A stretch of 62,213 bases of DNA from Planctomycetales bacterium (GTDB taxonomy: Bacteria > Planctomycetota > Planctomycetia > Pirellulales > Pirellulaceae). The position numbers and the translations under genes are program-made. The DNA is taken from contig JAGQPR010000002.1 of NCBI GenBank assembly GCA_020426625.1, positions 1-62,213 on the forward strand, given 5' to 3'. The notes beneath the pieces were generated by a model. It made no database searches and had not been told where the DNA came from. It saw only the letters and a list, made by a program, of their open reading frames with translations. This document shows positions 1 through 10,500 of this stretch, in pieces. How positions within the stretch are numbered: the stretch's first letter is position 1; every line of letters starts with the position of its first letter.

Positions 1-86
1 CTTCCACGTTCGAACTATCAATTCCACCCACAGTAAACACCCAAGCTATTTTTCCGCAGGTCCTAGCTAAACATCTGCCATTGGAC

Positions 87-133
87 GTGAGCCCCGGTTT
101 CCGTTGAACCGGACGCTAAGCGTCGCGGCTCAC
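87..133. repeat. Three-way-junction palindrome
   Basis: Outer arms GTGAGCC (87-93) and GGCTCAC (127-133) are exact reverse complements. They enclose a hairpin CCGGTT/AACCGG (94-99 and 107-112) and a small hairpin ACGC-TAA-GCGT (113-123). The whole can fold as a three-way junction on either strand. It lies just downstream of the minus-strand phosphoesterase gene. It resembles the interspersed palindromes seen in planctomycete spacers, but only one copy is in this window. It could equally help end transcription; there is no T-tract. Confidence 0.5.
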
Positions 134-149
134 TGTCGCATCGGCTTGT

Positions 150-2870
150 TCACTCTTCCTCCCGTTCGTCCTCGTCGTCGTCATCACCAGCAGCCCAAGC
201 GGGATAGGCAATTGATGTCCCCTTCATGGCCCGCCACAGGATGCGGTTCAAGAGATCTTCAGGCGCTCGATCAACCTCCTGAAAATTCATGTCCATTGAA
301 GCCAACGCATCGCGTCGCAGTTGCTCGTCTTCGATATCCGCCAATTTTGGATTCATCTGGTCTAGAGGTATGTTGCTGGGAACCGCATCAAAAGTCGCCA
401 AATCGGCGACGTCCGTGAAACAGTCAAACATCGGTGTCGCGCTTGCGTCAAACTGATTCATCGGCGGAAGACCCAAAATCTGCTCGATGGTACGCAGCAC
501 ACTGGTGGTATTGTACTGAGTCGATACCAACTCACCTCGTCGGGCGTAGGGGCTGATGCAGTATGCGGTCGTGCGATAGCCGCTGATATGATCCCAACCA
601 GCTTGGGGATCATCCTCGATGCCGAAGATGGCCATTTCCGGCCAAAACGAACTGTGGCTGAGGGCTTCAACGATTCTGCCGAAGGCCAGGTCATTGTCGG
701 CAATGCATGCAGCAGGCGTGGGACAACCCGGTCGCGTTCCACTAGCATGATCATTGGGTAAGCAAATGATGGTCAGCTGCGGAAACTCTCCAAGCTCTTC
801 AAAGCCCTTGAGCTCGTTAATGACAAAGTCAGCCCGATATTGATCGGGCACCGACATCTGCCAACCAACGTACTTGACCGGCGAAATCTCCCGCAAACTT
901 TCGATCGATGGCGAACACTCAAAGATGACCTCGTTCGATTTGCCCTGCCATGTGCGATAACACGCCAGGAAATCCGGAGTACCCTGTTGGCTGGGATCGC
1001 GGTAACGTACCTCGGGCATCATGAATTCGCCGTAATTCCGAATGGAAATCCCATGAGCCAGTGCGTTGTCCCAGATGAATCCAGATGAGGCATAAGCCAA
1101 TGCATCGTTCTCGTCGACGCCCATACCGTCAGGGTAACTGCGTGGAAATCCCGCAAAGCTCTTTTCCATGTAGTCGGTGCTCATGGCAGTCGTGCTCCAC
1201 TGGTGCCCATCGGCACTGAGTATTCCAGCGCAGTAGGTGTTATCCAGCAGCACAAACTGATCCACCATCTTGTGCTGATTTGGCGTGACATTGCGAGGGA
1301 AAACACATAGGTCGACATTACCGCGACCTTTCTCAATGTCGCCAAACACTTGGTCGTACGTTCGATTCTCTTTGATGACATAGACCACATGCTTGATCAA
1401 GCTCGGCTCGCCAATTCTCTCCGGAATAGCACGGGCTGCCACATCTGTTCTAGGTGGTAGCGCAGTTTCTGCGATGCGCTGCTGGCGCAAGTTTCGCGCA
1501 ACCCGTTCGCTGAGTGCGGGCCAATCGGCTTGGTCGGGTATTTGGAACGTAGATAGGCTGCCGGAGTAATGGTGAGAATTGAATCCGCTGGCAGAGCTAT
1601 TCGGCGCATCCCGAGGAGATTCCGGCAATCCCTTGATGTTCGCCACGTGAACGCGATTGCCAGCGTTATCCCAGACAATCGCCCCAGGGTACCAACCCAC
1701 TGGAATCAAGCATTCCAGCTCTGATCCGCTCTCCGGCTCAAACTCGATGATTCCCACTGCATTTTGTGAGCCGTTGGCCACCAGTAGAAATTTACCTGAG
1801 GGTTCAAACGCCAATGCGTTGGGACTAGCGCCGAGCAAGTCCGCCGGGTTAGCCTTAGCCCAAATCGTCTCGACGATCGCCAGCGTTTTCACGTCGATCA
1901 CAGACAACGTATCAGCCGCTGCATTGGCGCAGACGACAAACTGTTGATCCGGAGAAACGGCCAAACCGCTGGCATGCAGTCCCGTCAGGATTTCAACCGT
2001 GTTGGACGCAGCCGTGGAATCTACAGCCAGGTCGACAACGGAAACGGAACCCTCGCTGGCAATGTGCCGCACCGGATCGACGCGAACTACGGTACCGCGT
2101 CCTGCTGGTCCGGTTAAATCTCCTTCGCCGGGTATGCGTCCACCCCAATTGCTGACGAACGCTTTGTCGCCCACCAACACCACGTCGTAGGGAGCGACGC
2201 CGACTGCCCAGGATCTTAGCACGGAGGCGCTTTGCGTATCGATCTCAAACAGTCGATTAGAGAGGTTGCCGCACACATACAAACGCGAACCGTCGCCGGA
2301 TAGTGCCAAGCCACTTGGTATTTCCGGCTTGCGTCGTGCAGCCTCGGCATTGGGCAAGGGAATGGAGTAGCCCGGATGGAACACTCCCTGATCGTCGACG
2401 CGGAACACTTTTACCGAGCCATTGACGTTGCTCAAATAGAGCAGACGGTTGTCGGGTGAAAACTGCAAGCCGGTGTAGCTGACTTGAGCAGACTTGTCGT
2501 CTTGACCATCGTAGGATTGATTGATTCGAGCGCTCTCACCGGGCATTCCCACCTCTTGAACGATGCCGCCAGTGGACGGATCGATGACGATAATGGAATT
2601 TGTCTTGCCCGATACAACCACGTGCCGACCGTTGGGCGATACAGCAACTGTCTGTGGACGCAAGCCTGGCAAATCCAAAAAAGTTCCGTATGGTGTCAGA
2701 ATCTGGTTCACAGGAGTTTGCGTCTGCCCGTTCGCAAGTCTACCAACGGTAGTTTGCGATTCCTGCGAATACGTGCTTTGTGGAAAGAACTGGATAAAGA
2801 CAATAACGCCGAGACATAATCGGGCGGTCAGATTGAAACGCTGTGAAGGTAAACACGGCTTGCCAAACAT
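150..2870 (-). CDS. Secreted beta-propeller/phosphoesterase-family protein
   Basis: About 906 residues if started at the ATG at 2868-2870, which puts a signal peptide (hydrophobic core FNLTARLCLGVIVFIQFF, then a Ser/Gln-rich cleavage zone) at the N-terminus. A longer frame to 2918 adds 16 residues with no signal character and nearly touches the upstream gene. The first half (roughly residues 45-450) is built of YVTN/lactonase-type propeller blades (repeats such as LAVSPDQQFVVCANAAADT and IDVKTLAIVETI). The second half, from about residue 500, has the bacterial phosphoesterase signature HVVYVIKENRTYDQVFG and a late GIEDDPQAGWDHISGYRT segment. The C-terminus is a very acidic tail. Such two-domain proteins are common in planctomycetes and probably act on an extracytoplasmic phosphoester or serve as quinoprotein-like binders; the substrate is unknown. 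It is the last gene of a minus-strand run after the SecA-like gene, 54 nt away. Confidence 0.85.
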   Translation of the reverse strand: MFGKPCLPSQRFNLTARLCLGVIVFIQFFPQSTYSQESQTTVGRLANGQTQTPVNQILTPYGTFLDLPGLRPQTVAVSPNGRHVVVSGKTNSIIVIDPSTGGIVQEVGMPGESARINQSYDGQDDKSAQVSYTGLQFSPDNRLLYLSNVNGSVKVFRVDDQGVFHPGYSIPLPNAEAARRKPEIPSGLALSGDGSRLYVCGNLSNRLFEIDTQSASVLRSWAVGVAPYDVVLVGDKAFVSNWGGRIPGEGDLTGPAGRGTVVRVDPVRHIASEGSVSVVDLAVDSTAASNTVEILTGLHASGLAVSPDQQFVVCANAAADTLSVIDVKTLAIVETIWAKANPADLLGASPNALAFEPSGKFLLVANGSQNAVGIIEFEPESGSELECLIPVGWYPGAIVWDNAGNRVHVANIKGLPESPRDAPNSSASGFNSHHYSGSLSTFQIPDQADWPALSERVARNLRQQRIAETALPPRTDVAARAIPERIGEPSLIKHVVYVIKENRTYDQVFGDIEKGRGNVDLCVFPRNVTPNQHKMVDQFVLLDNTYCAGILSADGHQWSTTAMSTDYMEKSFAGFPRSYPDGMGVDENDALAYASSGFIWDNALAHGISIRNYGEFMMPEVRYRDPSQQGTPDFLACYRTWQGKSNEVIFECSPSIESLREISPVKYVGWQMSVPDQYRADFVINELKGFEELGEFPQLTIICLPNDHASGTRPGCPTPAACIADNDLAFGRIVEALSHSSFWPEMAIFGIEDDPQAGWDHISGYRTTAYCISPYARRGELVSTQYNTTSVLRTIEQILGLPPMNQFDASATPMFDCFTDVADLATFDAVPSNIPLDQMNPKLADIEDEQLRRDALASMDMNFQEVDRAPEDLLNRILWRAMKGTSIAYPAWAAGDDDDEDEREEE

Positions 2871-2924
2871 TGTTGAGATCCATCTAGGTTGCCTGGGCGT
2901 ACAGGATTGGACACTCATTCTATA

Positions 2925-4844
2925 TCAAACAAGCAAGGATTGTCGTGCCAGATCGCGTTGCATCAGTTGCATCCGCCAGGCAGCCTGACGGCGCTGAATC
3001 ATCGCTTGAATCTTGACAATTCGTTGGGAGATATCCAGCGGCAATTCTCCCTGTCGCAAGCCGTTGCGAATCGGCTGAGTCAACCATGGCGCATTTTCGC
3101 GGATGAAGGTATCATCTGGCGAAAGATAAGTTCGTGCTGAACCCGGGTCACCCTGCCGCGCCGAACGGCCGACCAATTGCCGGTCCACCCTAGCCAAGTC
3201 ATTCGGCTCGGAGACGACTACGTGTAGCCCACCTGCCTCTTTTGATTCCGAATGCAGTTTGATGTCCGTGCCACGTCCTGCCAGGTTTGTCGCGATGGTC
3301 ACCGCACCGGGTTGGCCAGCCAGGTTGATCAATTCTGCCTCTTCCGCGTCCTGTGTCCCATTCAACAATTGAAATGGGATATCCTGGTGCCGCAGATAGT
3401 CGGCCATGTTCTCACTATCGGAAATGGTCCGCGTGCCAATCAATACCGGCCGACCCAGCTGGTGGATTGCGTGAACGTCGCGGGCAATGGCAGCCCATTT
3501 GGCCATGGCGTCCGGCAAGACTTGAGTCGACTGAATCTGCCTGCGGCAGGGCAGTCGCCTTGGGATGGCTTCGATCGACAATCCATAGACATGGAAGAAT
3601 TCTCGTTCGCAACCAACTGCCGTTCCAGTCATACCCGACAGCTGACGGTACAACCGAAAGTAGCGTTGTCGCGTTACCTGCGCCAGTACCGCTCGCTCGC
3701 TTGAAATGGCCAGCCCTTCCTTGGCTTCAACGGCTTGATGCAACCCTTCGCTCCAACTACGGTCGTTGAAAATTCGACCAGTGCTGGTATCCACAATGCG
3801 GATCTCATCATTGTGGCGCAAGTAGTGTACGCCTTGTCGAAACATGTGTTCGGCGCAAAGCGCCTGCTGAACGTACTCAGTCCATGGTCGGCGAAGATGC
3901 CGAACCGGAATATGCAATTCATCTCGATGGATCTTTTCTGCACCCCGGTCGGTCAATCTTACGGTCTGAGCCTGGAACACAAAATCTATGTGTGCCGTGA
4001 GCTCGCCAACCAGCGCACGCGCTAGTCGGCAAGCATCCTCGTCTTCCGCCTGCCCTTGTGGCTCATCGCACAGTATCAGCGGCGAAAGAGCATCATCCAG
4101 CAGCACGTTGTCTATTTCGTCCACGATGGCAGTAAAGTGGCCACGCTGGATACCTTGTTTGTTGTTTGGGATCTCGCCACGTAAGGTGGCCAAAAGATGG
4201 GCGCCGAGGTAACTGGTCGTCTCTGCCGCTGTCCCGTCTGAGTTCGCTGCCGCGTTTGCCCTTGGTGAGCCCTTTGACGCAGCAACTTGATCGCGAAGAA
4301 AATCGAAACCAAACTCGAAACCAGTTCCATAAACGATGTCACAGTCATAGACATTTTGTTTTTCTTGCGTGGAAGGACAATTCGCCTGCAGCACGCCAGC
4401 GGAGATTCCCAGCAGTTGGTATGCGGGCAGCAGAGATTCGCAATCTCGCGTCGCCAGGTAGCTGTTGGGCGTGGCCACGTGTACTGACAGGCCCATCAAA
4501 GCAGACACGATAGCCGCAGGCGCTACCGAGTTCGTTTTGCCTTCGCCGGTCTGCATTTCGGCGATCTGCCCTCGAGCAACTGCCCAAGCAGCTTTCATCT
4601 GGACGTCATACAACTCGACGCCCAGTGCCCGGCGAATCGCTTCCACCGCCAGCCCCATGGCCTGGGCGACAAGCACAAGGTTCTCGCGATCAGCTGCAAA
4701 CTGCTCGCGTAGATGTTCGGCGATATCCTTGAGCGAGCTATCGGCAACCGGCCTGACTTCGCCAGCTACCTGGCGAATCTCCGGCAAGGGTACCGCTGCA
4801 GCGGGTGCCAACGTTGCTAGGCGGCGTTTTAGTAATCCAGGCAT
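2925..4844 (-). CDS. Shortened SecA-like preprotein translocase ATPase
   Basis: 639 residues, against about 850-950 for housekeeping SecA. Walker A is MQTGEGKT at residues 97-104. The DEAD-box is IVDEIDNVLLDD (canonical VDEVDSILID), and motif VI is RVDRQLVGRSARQGDPGSAR. A GRGTDIKL motif is also present, so both RecA-like motor lobes and the preprotein crosslinking region seem to be there. The chain stops soon after the motor (QRRQAAWRMQLMQRDLARQ), so the C-terminal helical wing/linker and zinc-binding tail are missing or much reduced. The N-terminal ~75 residues are also unusual. I infer an accessory SecA paralogue rather than the essential enzyme. The gene directly upstream on the same strand encodes a TolC-type protein, which suggests a dedicated export role. 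The start ATG at 4842-4844 is the only one fitting the family N-terminus. Confidence 0.85.
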   Translation of the reverse strand: MPGLLKRRLATLAPAAAVPLPEIRQVAGEVRPVADSSLKDIAEHLREQFAADRENLVLVAQAMGLAVEAIRRALGVELYDVQMKAAWAVARGQIAEMQTGEGKTNSVAPAAIVSALMGLSVHVATPNSYLATRDCESLLPAYQLLGISAGVLQANCPSTQEKQNVYDCDIVYGTGFEFGFDFLRDQVAASKGSPRANAAANSDGTAAETTSYLGAHLLATLRGEIPNNKQGIQRGHFTAIVDEIDNVLLDDALSPLILCDEPQGQAEDEDACRLARALVGELTAHIDFVFQAQTVRLTDRGAEKIHRDELHIPVRHLRRPWTEYVQQALCAEHMFRQGVHYLRHNDEIRIVDTSTGRIFNDRSWSEGLHQAVEAKEGLAISSERAVLAQVTRQRYFRLYRQLSGMTGTAVGCEREFFHVYGLSIEAIPRRLPCRRQIQSTQVLPDAMAKWAAIARDVHAIHQLGRPVLIGTRTISDSENMADYLRHQDIPFQLLNGTQDAEEAELINLAGQPGAVTIATNLAGRGTDIKLHSESKEAGGLHVVVSEPNDLARVDRQLVGRSARQGDPGSARTYLSPDDTFIRENAPWLTQPIRNGLRQGELPLDISQRIVKIQAMIQRRQAAWRMQLMQRDLARQSLLV

Positions 4845-4964
4845 GTCACCTCAACGCTCCAAAGTCCAAACAGCCCACAGCCATCAGAGGCCAACCCACC
4901 AGGTTCCTTGTCAACCATCGGCTGCCGACCCTTTCGCTGAGTGGAACTTTTTCCAACGAAGTGC

Positions 4965-6968
4965 CTAGTTCCCAGTGAGTGCCGGTGCAAATACTTGCTC
5001 CGGAATGGACGCGAAACCGCTGGAAGAAAAATCAGGGACAGCTACTTGACCGTTCGACCAACCTTCGTTCGGCTGTACCGTATTGAACGGTCTAGCTGAG
5101 TAGGGTGCGTTGCTTGACGGCGCTGGAACGGTCCATGGCTCAACAGGTTCCAACGACGGGAACTCCTCAGGCGTAAGAACATGTTCCCTAGAACTAGAAA
5201 ACGATTGGGTTGACCCGTGGGTTTGGTCAACTGTTACTGGATTGCAATCCGGTCCAGCCAGCAGCAATGTTCCCATCGCTTGACGCAGCCGCACCAGGCT
5301 GATTGAGTAATTGACTTGAGCTTCCACGTAGGCAGCCTCTTCATCCGATTGCCGCTCCTGCGCATCCAGCAGGTCTTCTAGCAGCAGCGGAGCCGAATCG
5401 CTAATACCAGGCAGCAATTCGTAGCGATCACTGAGAAAAGCCGTTTCGGTCGAAGCTGCCAACATTGCCTGATATTTTCCCAGCATTTCCTGAAAGGTCG
5501 TCACAACCTCACGGGCAGCGATTTCCACTTCCGTCATCGAGGTTTCCACTGTGTTTGCAAATTGGCTGGTCGACTTGCGCCACTCCCATTCCTGCCGCTG
5601 TTGGCGAGCGCGTGCAGCTCGATTACCGCTAGGCAGTTCCCAGAGTATTCCCACCGAGAATCCCGGGCGACCATCGATGAATTGACGATTCCAAGCCGAA
5701 AATGTCTTGTAGCCACTATCCAACCCGGCCACATAGCTACTCAACAACAGATCCAGCTTGGGCAGCATGTCGTTGCGAGCGATTCCTAGCCGTACCGAAG
5801 TCGACTGGATGTTGCGAATGGCCTGAGAGACATCGCGACGGTTGGCCAAGGCCGTGGTCAAGCAGTCTGGTACCGACAGCGAAACCGCAGAAGTGAAAGG
5901 CACGACCAACGGCGTAAGCTCGTCGGTCTGTACCAACGACGGTGAGTTGACGAGGACTCGCAGTTGGGCTTCGGTGTTTTCGATCTCGGTCGCGGCCCGC
6001 GCGATTTCCGACTTCCGCCGCGCGACAGCCGCCTTGGCACGCAGTACCTGCCTGTGCAGGGAGTCGACTTGCTCACGACCAATCAACTTGTCGTGGATTA
6101 GCTCCGCAGCTCGCAACAAGGCTTGCCGCTGGATGTAGCGCGTTCGCGTGCGGTACAAATCCCAGTAGGCAATGGTCACTTGAAGCAAGTGCTCCTGAAC
6201 CTGCTCAGCGAATTCGTCGCGAGACAGGTTGCGTGCAATATCAGCCAGCACGATGCGGCTGCGATTGTAGGCTTGGCCTGAACCACGCATGATTGGATGC
6301 GTGTAGTTCAGTTCCAGGCGGGCCGTAGCTTGTGGATTGGGATTGAGAAACCGCGAGTTATTGCGCTGCGTTCCGTAACGCTGGGCAATTTCTACTTGTC
6401 CACCATAGGAATTCGTACGGCGTACCCCGGTACCCGATCGGTAGTTCTTATCCTTGAAACGGTCATCAGCGTTACCCGTTGTCAAATCGCTTCCCACCGG
6501 ATCATTGGCGTCGCTGTATGATGCCTCGAAGAATCGTGTCCAGTCGAAGGCAGCGCCTTCTTCAACCATGATCGTATCGTTGACCATCGGCTGCGCGGCG
6601 ATAGATCGCACGAAGGGCGAGTGGTCCAATGCGCTTTCGAGCAGACCGTTCAGCTCGATAAACATAGTCGACGTTTGAGTTGGTCGAAGGGCAATGGGTT
6701 CCCACCATGGTACGAAATCTGTTGGGATCGCCGCTGGATTCGGTCCTTGGTTCTGTGAAAAACTCTGCGCATGCGAGGCGCGCTCGAAATAGCTTGCCAA
6801 CATGGACGAAGCAGTTGAGCTGGCGTTGGCTGGTACGTTGACCAGTTGCGCGGTATCCAGCGGCTGCAGCTCGTTTACAGGAAACGCGACAGGTAAAGGA
6901 TCTGACGAAATGCTTAGGTTGCCAGGTATAACGGAGAGCCACAGAACCAAAGCAGCACAGCTCCGCAT
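4965..6968 (-). CDS. TolC-family outer-membrane efflux protein
   Basis: About 667 residues from the ATG at 6966-6968, which begins a clear signal peptide (MRSCAALVLWLSVIPGNLS). The frame stays open to 7229, but the extra 87 residues are basic and unlike a signal, so I reject that start. The mature part has the paired long helices of TolC proteins (AAELIHDKLIGREQVDSLHRQ and the mirror segment ARQQRQEWEWRKSTSQFANT), each followed by the Asn-rich beta-strand region (LELNYTHPIMRGSG; GFSVGILWELPSGNRAAR). The C-terminal ~90 residues are Pro/Ser-rich and low complexity. TolC trimers form the outer-membrane duct of type I secretion and efflux pumps. No adaptor (HlyD) or inner-membrane pump is adjacent here; the neighbour is the SecA-like ATPase 120 nt downstream. 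Function in export is inferred from family and neighbour. Confidence 0.88.
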   Translation of the reverse strand: MRSCAALVLWLSVIPGNLSISSDPLPVAFPVNELQPLDTAQLVNVPANASSTASSMLASYFERASHAQSFSQNQGPNPAAIPTDFVPWWEPIALRPTQTSTMFIELNGLLESALDHSPFVRSIAAQPMVNDTIMVEEGAAFDWTRFFEASYSDANDPVGSDLTTGNADDRFKDKNYRSGTGVRRTNSYGGQVEIAQRYGTQRNNSRFLNPNPQATARLELNYTHPIMRGSGQAYNRSRIVLADIARNLSRDEFAEQVQEHLLQVTIAYWDLYRTRTRYIQRQALLRAAELIHDKLIGREQVDSLHRQVLRAKAAVARRKSEIARAATEIENTEAQLRVLVNSPSLVQTDELTPLVVPFTSAVSLSVPDCLTTALANRRDVSQAIRNIQSTSVRLGIARNDMLPKLDLLLSSYVAGLDSGYKTFSAWNRQFIDGRPGFSVGILWELPSGNRAARARQQRQEWEWRKSTSQFANTVETSMTEVEIAAREVVTTFQEMLGKYQAMLAASTETAFLSDRYELLPGISDSAPLLLEDLLDAQERQSDEEAAYVEAQVNYSISLVRLRQAMGTLLLAGPDCNPVTVDQTHGSTQSFSSSREHVLTPEEFPSLEPVEPWTVPAPSSNAPYSARPFNTVQPNEGWSNGQVAVPDFSSSGFASIPEQVFAPALTGN

Positions 6969-7548
6969 TCCCAATCGTGTTAAGTGATTGCAGCAGAACC
7001 GTAGCAACGTGCGTACGAATACTCTACCCCTGATCCAAACCGGAATCCGAGGTTCGAAGTCTCGTCGAAAATGCGACTGCCGCCCTCCCAGGCGCGTCGA
7101 TCGGGCACGTATCAAAGCTAACTTCCCTGTTTCGCATTTGAATAGATACAGGTCGCTCAGGTTCGGATGCTTCCAACAACTGTCCCTAGTGCTCAAGCAT
7201 CCCTTCCGTCCGCGCAAGGCAAAAGGCATCGGAATTTATCGGCGGAAGCATGGGCGCATTTCACCGTATCCACTTGGCGGCTCGCTCCGGCTGCTCGGCG
7301 ATTACGGCCTGGAGCGATCGTAACGGTTGTAGCGAATGTGGACTTGAGTCTTTCGCGGTTCAATGCCAGCATTCGGAGCAAAAGCAACCTACTCTTTAGA
7401 CAGGTCGCGCCGCGCTTTGATGTTCTGAGGAGACTTTCCAGCATTCTCAGCCCCAGCCCTCGTGCGCGAACAATTGTCACTTTCCATTGCAGTGACAGTC
7501 AATCTCAACTTGATACCGCCTCAATTGACTGCACAGGGAGAAAGCACT
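6969..7548. other. Intergenic region between divergent TolC and DUF4347 genes
   Basis: About 580 bases with no convincing coding frame. Both flanking open frames run into it (minus strand to 7229, plus strand from GTG 7462), but the encoded extensions look unlike protein. It must hold both divergent promoters; I see no clear operator repeat in it. Confidence 0.5.
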
Positions 7549-10500
7549 TTGTTTCGCCGAGCAAAATTCGTGATCGAAGAGCTGCTAGGGGCAGCGAAAC
7601 TCATGCGCTCCGGCTCGCAGATGGCAACCGCTCGGTCGCTTGAACTGTGCCAGTTGGAATCTCGAATTCTAATGAGCGCGAGTCCGGTCGAGGCGGCTCC
7701 CAGCCAGGCAGAGTGCGAGCCGGTAACGGAGGAATGTGCAGAACCTACGGAGAATCAGAATAATCGACAGCCAGTCAGCGATGTCGTTTTCATTGATGGT
7801 GCAGTTTCGGATTTGGAAACTTTGCTGGCTGATTTGCAGGCACAGCAACTAGCCGGACGGGATCTGGCTGTCTTTGTGCTCGATGCTGGTAGCGATGGCG
7901 TGGCCCAGATTAGCCAAATCCTGGACGGTTTGACAGACGTGGGAACGATTCATGTTGTTTCTCACGCCGAACAAGGGTCCGTCAAGCTGGGCAGCGTGTG
8001 GCTAGGGGCTGATTCGGTGGCTGGCTACGCTGGCGCCATTGCCGATTGGCAATCCGCGTTGACCAGCGAAGCTGACATCTTGTTTTATGGCTGCAATCTC
8101 GCCTCTTCTAACGACGGTTTGACTTTGCTCGAGTCCATCGCTGAACTCACCGGAGCCGATGTCGCCGCCAGTACTGACGATACAGGCAACGTTCGCTATG
8201 GAGCAGACTGGGAGCTTGAGTACGCTATCGGCTCTATCGAAGCCAGCCAAGCATTCAGCGCTCAGGCTCAAGCGGAATGGAGTGGAAAGCTGGCCACGAT
8301 AACGGTGACCACTTTCGCTGACGTTGTTGACGGTGGCGATGGGCTACTGTCACTTCGAGAAGCGATCGACCTGGCCAACTCAGGAAGCGGCGGCGACACC
8401 ATCATCCTCGCTGCCGGTACCTACACATTGTCTATCGGCGGTGCTGCCGAAGCCAGCAACGCCAGCGGAGACTTGGATATCCACAACAGCCTGACGATAG
8501 TTGGTGCGGGTGCATTTTCGACGGTAATTGACGCGTCAGGATTGGGGGATCGTGTTTTCGAAATTCATTCTGGCACCGTCAACGTCGAAGGCCTGACGAT
8601 CAGTGGTGGAAGCGGTGTGACCGGTGCCGGCATGCTGACCAAGGCTGGTACCAATACCCAGTTGCTGGATGTCGAGGTTCGCGACAACAATTCTGTCGGA
8701 CATGGTGGCGGTATTCAGGCGTTCGGTTTCATCGACTTGGAACGCGTGACCTTGGCTGACAATTTTGCGACAGGCAGCGGTGGTGGTATCTACTTTGTTA
8801 GCGGCAGCGGGGGCACGCTCACCAACGTAACTATTAGCGGCAACACGGCGGCCAATGGCGGTGCGTTGTTCAATGACAACAATAGTGTCACGATTACGAA
8901 CAGCACTTTAGCTAACAACTCCACTGGTATTGGCACCAACGGTTCGCATTCGACCCAATTGCGCAACACGATTCTGTCCAACATTGGGCAGAATTCGGAC
9001 AGTGCATTGACTTCACTTGGCAACAATATCGACAGCGACAACAGCGCTGCTTTAGGTGACCCGTTAAGCGGTGCTAACCCAATGCTGGGTGCTTTGGCCA
9101 ATTACGGTGGGTCAACTCGGACTCACTCGCTACTGTCAGGTAGCGCCGCTATTGACGCAGGCTTGCTTGCTGGAGCACCAACGGAAGACGGTCGCAATGC
9201 AGTCCGCGACAGTACACCTGACATTGGCGCATATGAATTTCTGTCAAACCAAATCGCTGCCGCGTCGTCGAGCATCACCATTGACGGTACCGAGGATTCT
9301 CAGTGGAGCTCTGTATCCAGCAACAGCATCAACCACCTAATCATGGGCTCCGTCGATAACACTTCCGATCTGTCGGGTAGCTGGCGCAGCCTGTGGGATG
9401 CCAACTTTTTGTATGTGTTGGTGGACGTAAACGATACAAACCTGAAGCTGGACTCAGCCAACCCCTCGGATGACGACTCGATCGAGCTATTCATCGATCC
9501 CAACTATTCCCATGGTACGAATTACGATGGCGTCGATGACTATCAACTTATTTTCCGATTGTTTGATAGTGTCGTCCATCCTGGTATCAACTCGCAAACA
9601 GACACCACGGGCGTGGACCATGCCAGCCAGACGACAGCCGGTGGTTACGTCGTTGAAATAGCGATTCCGTGGACGCTGCTTGGGGTGATCCCGCAGGGTG
9701 GAACGGCGATCGGTATCGAAGTTCAAATCAACGACGACGACGATGGCGGGTTTCGTGATGGCAAGGTAGCTTGGCAAGGCACTGACGATTCGGCTGCCTC
9801 GAGCCCCAGTGCGTTTGCTGCAATTCAACTGGCGGCTAGCTCAATTCCAAACGCAGACGCGGGAACCAGCTATGTGGTCGACGAGGGAGGCACCATTACC
9901 CTGGACGGCACTGGGTCAACCGATAGTGACGGATCAATCACATTGTATGAATGGGATCTGAACTACGACGGTACCAATTTCAACCCTACAGCAAACGGAT
10001 CAACGACAACCTTTGACGCCAGCGGAATCAGCGGCAGTAGCACGCGAACTGTGGCGCTGCGGGTGACGGACAACAGCGGCAATGTCAGCTCGCTTTCAAC
10101 GGCTACCGTAACCATCAACAACGTCGCGCCGACAATCACGTCGCCCTTGACGGTCAGTGTCCAGGAGAATAGCCAGTTCGTACAAACGGTCACGGCCTCC
10201 GATCCCGTGGACACCGTTACGTATTCCATCACCGGCGGCGCAGATGGCGCAGCTTTCGAAATTGGCTCGACCTCTGGTTTGCTCACCTTCAAGGCATCGC
10301 CTGATTTCGAAGCAAACGCCGATTCCAACGGTGACAATGTCTATGAAGTTCAGGTGACGGCATCTGATCCCAGCGGTGCTGCTGATGTCAAAACAATTCT
10401 GGTCACATTGAACGATGTACCGGAGTCGCCACAAGCGGTCGACGACGATTCTCTGACACTGGTCGATACGCCCGTGGTGATCGATGTGTTGGACAACGAC

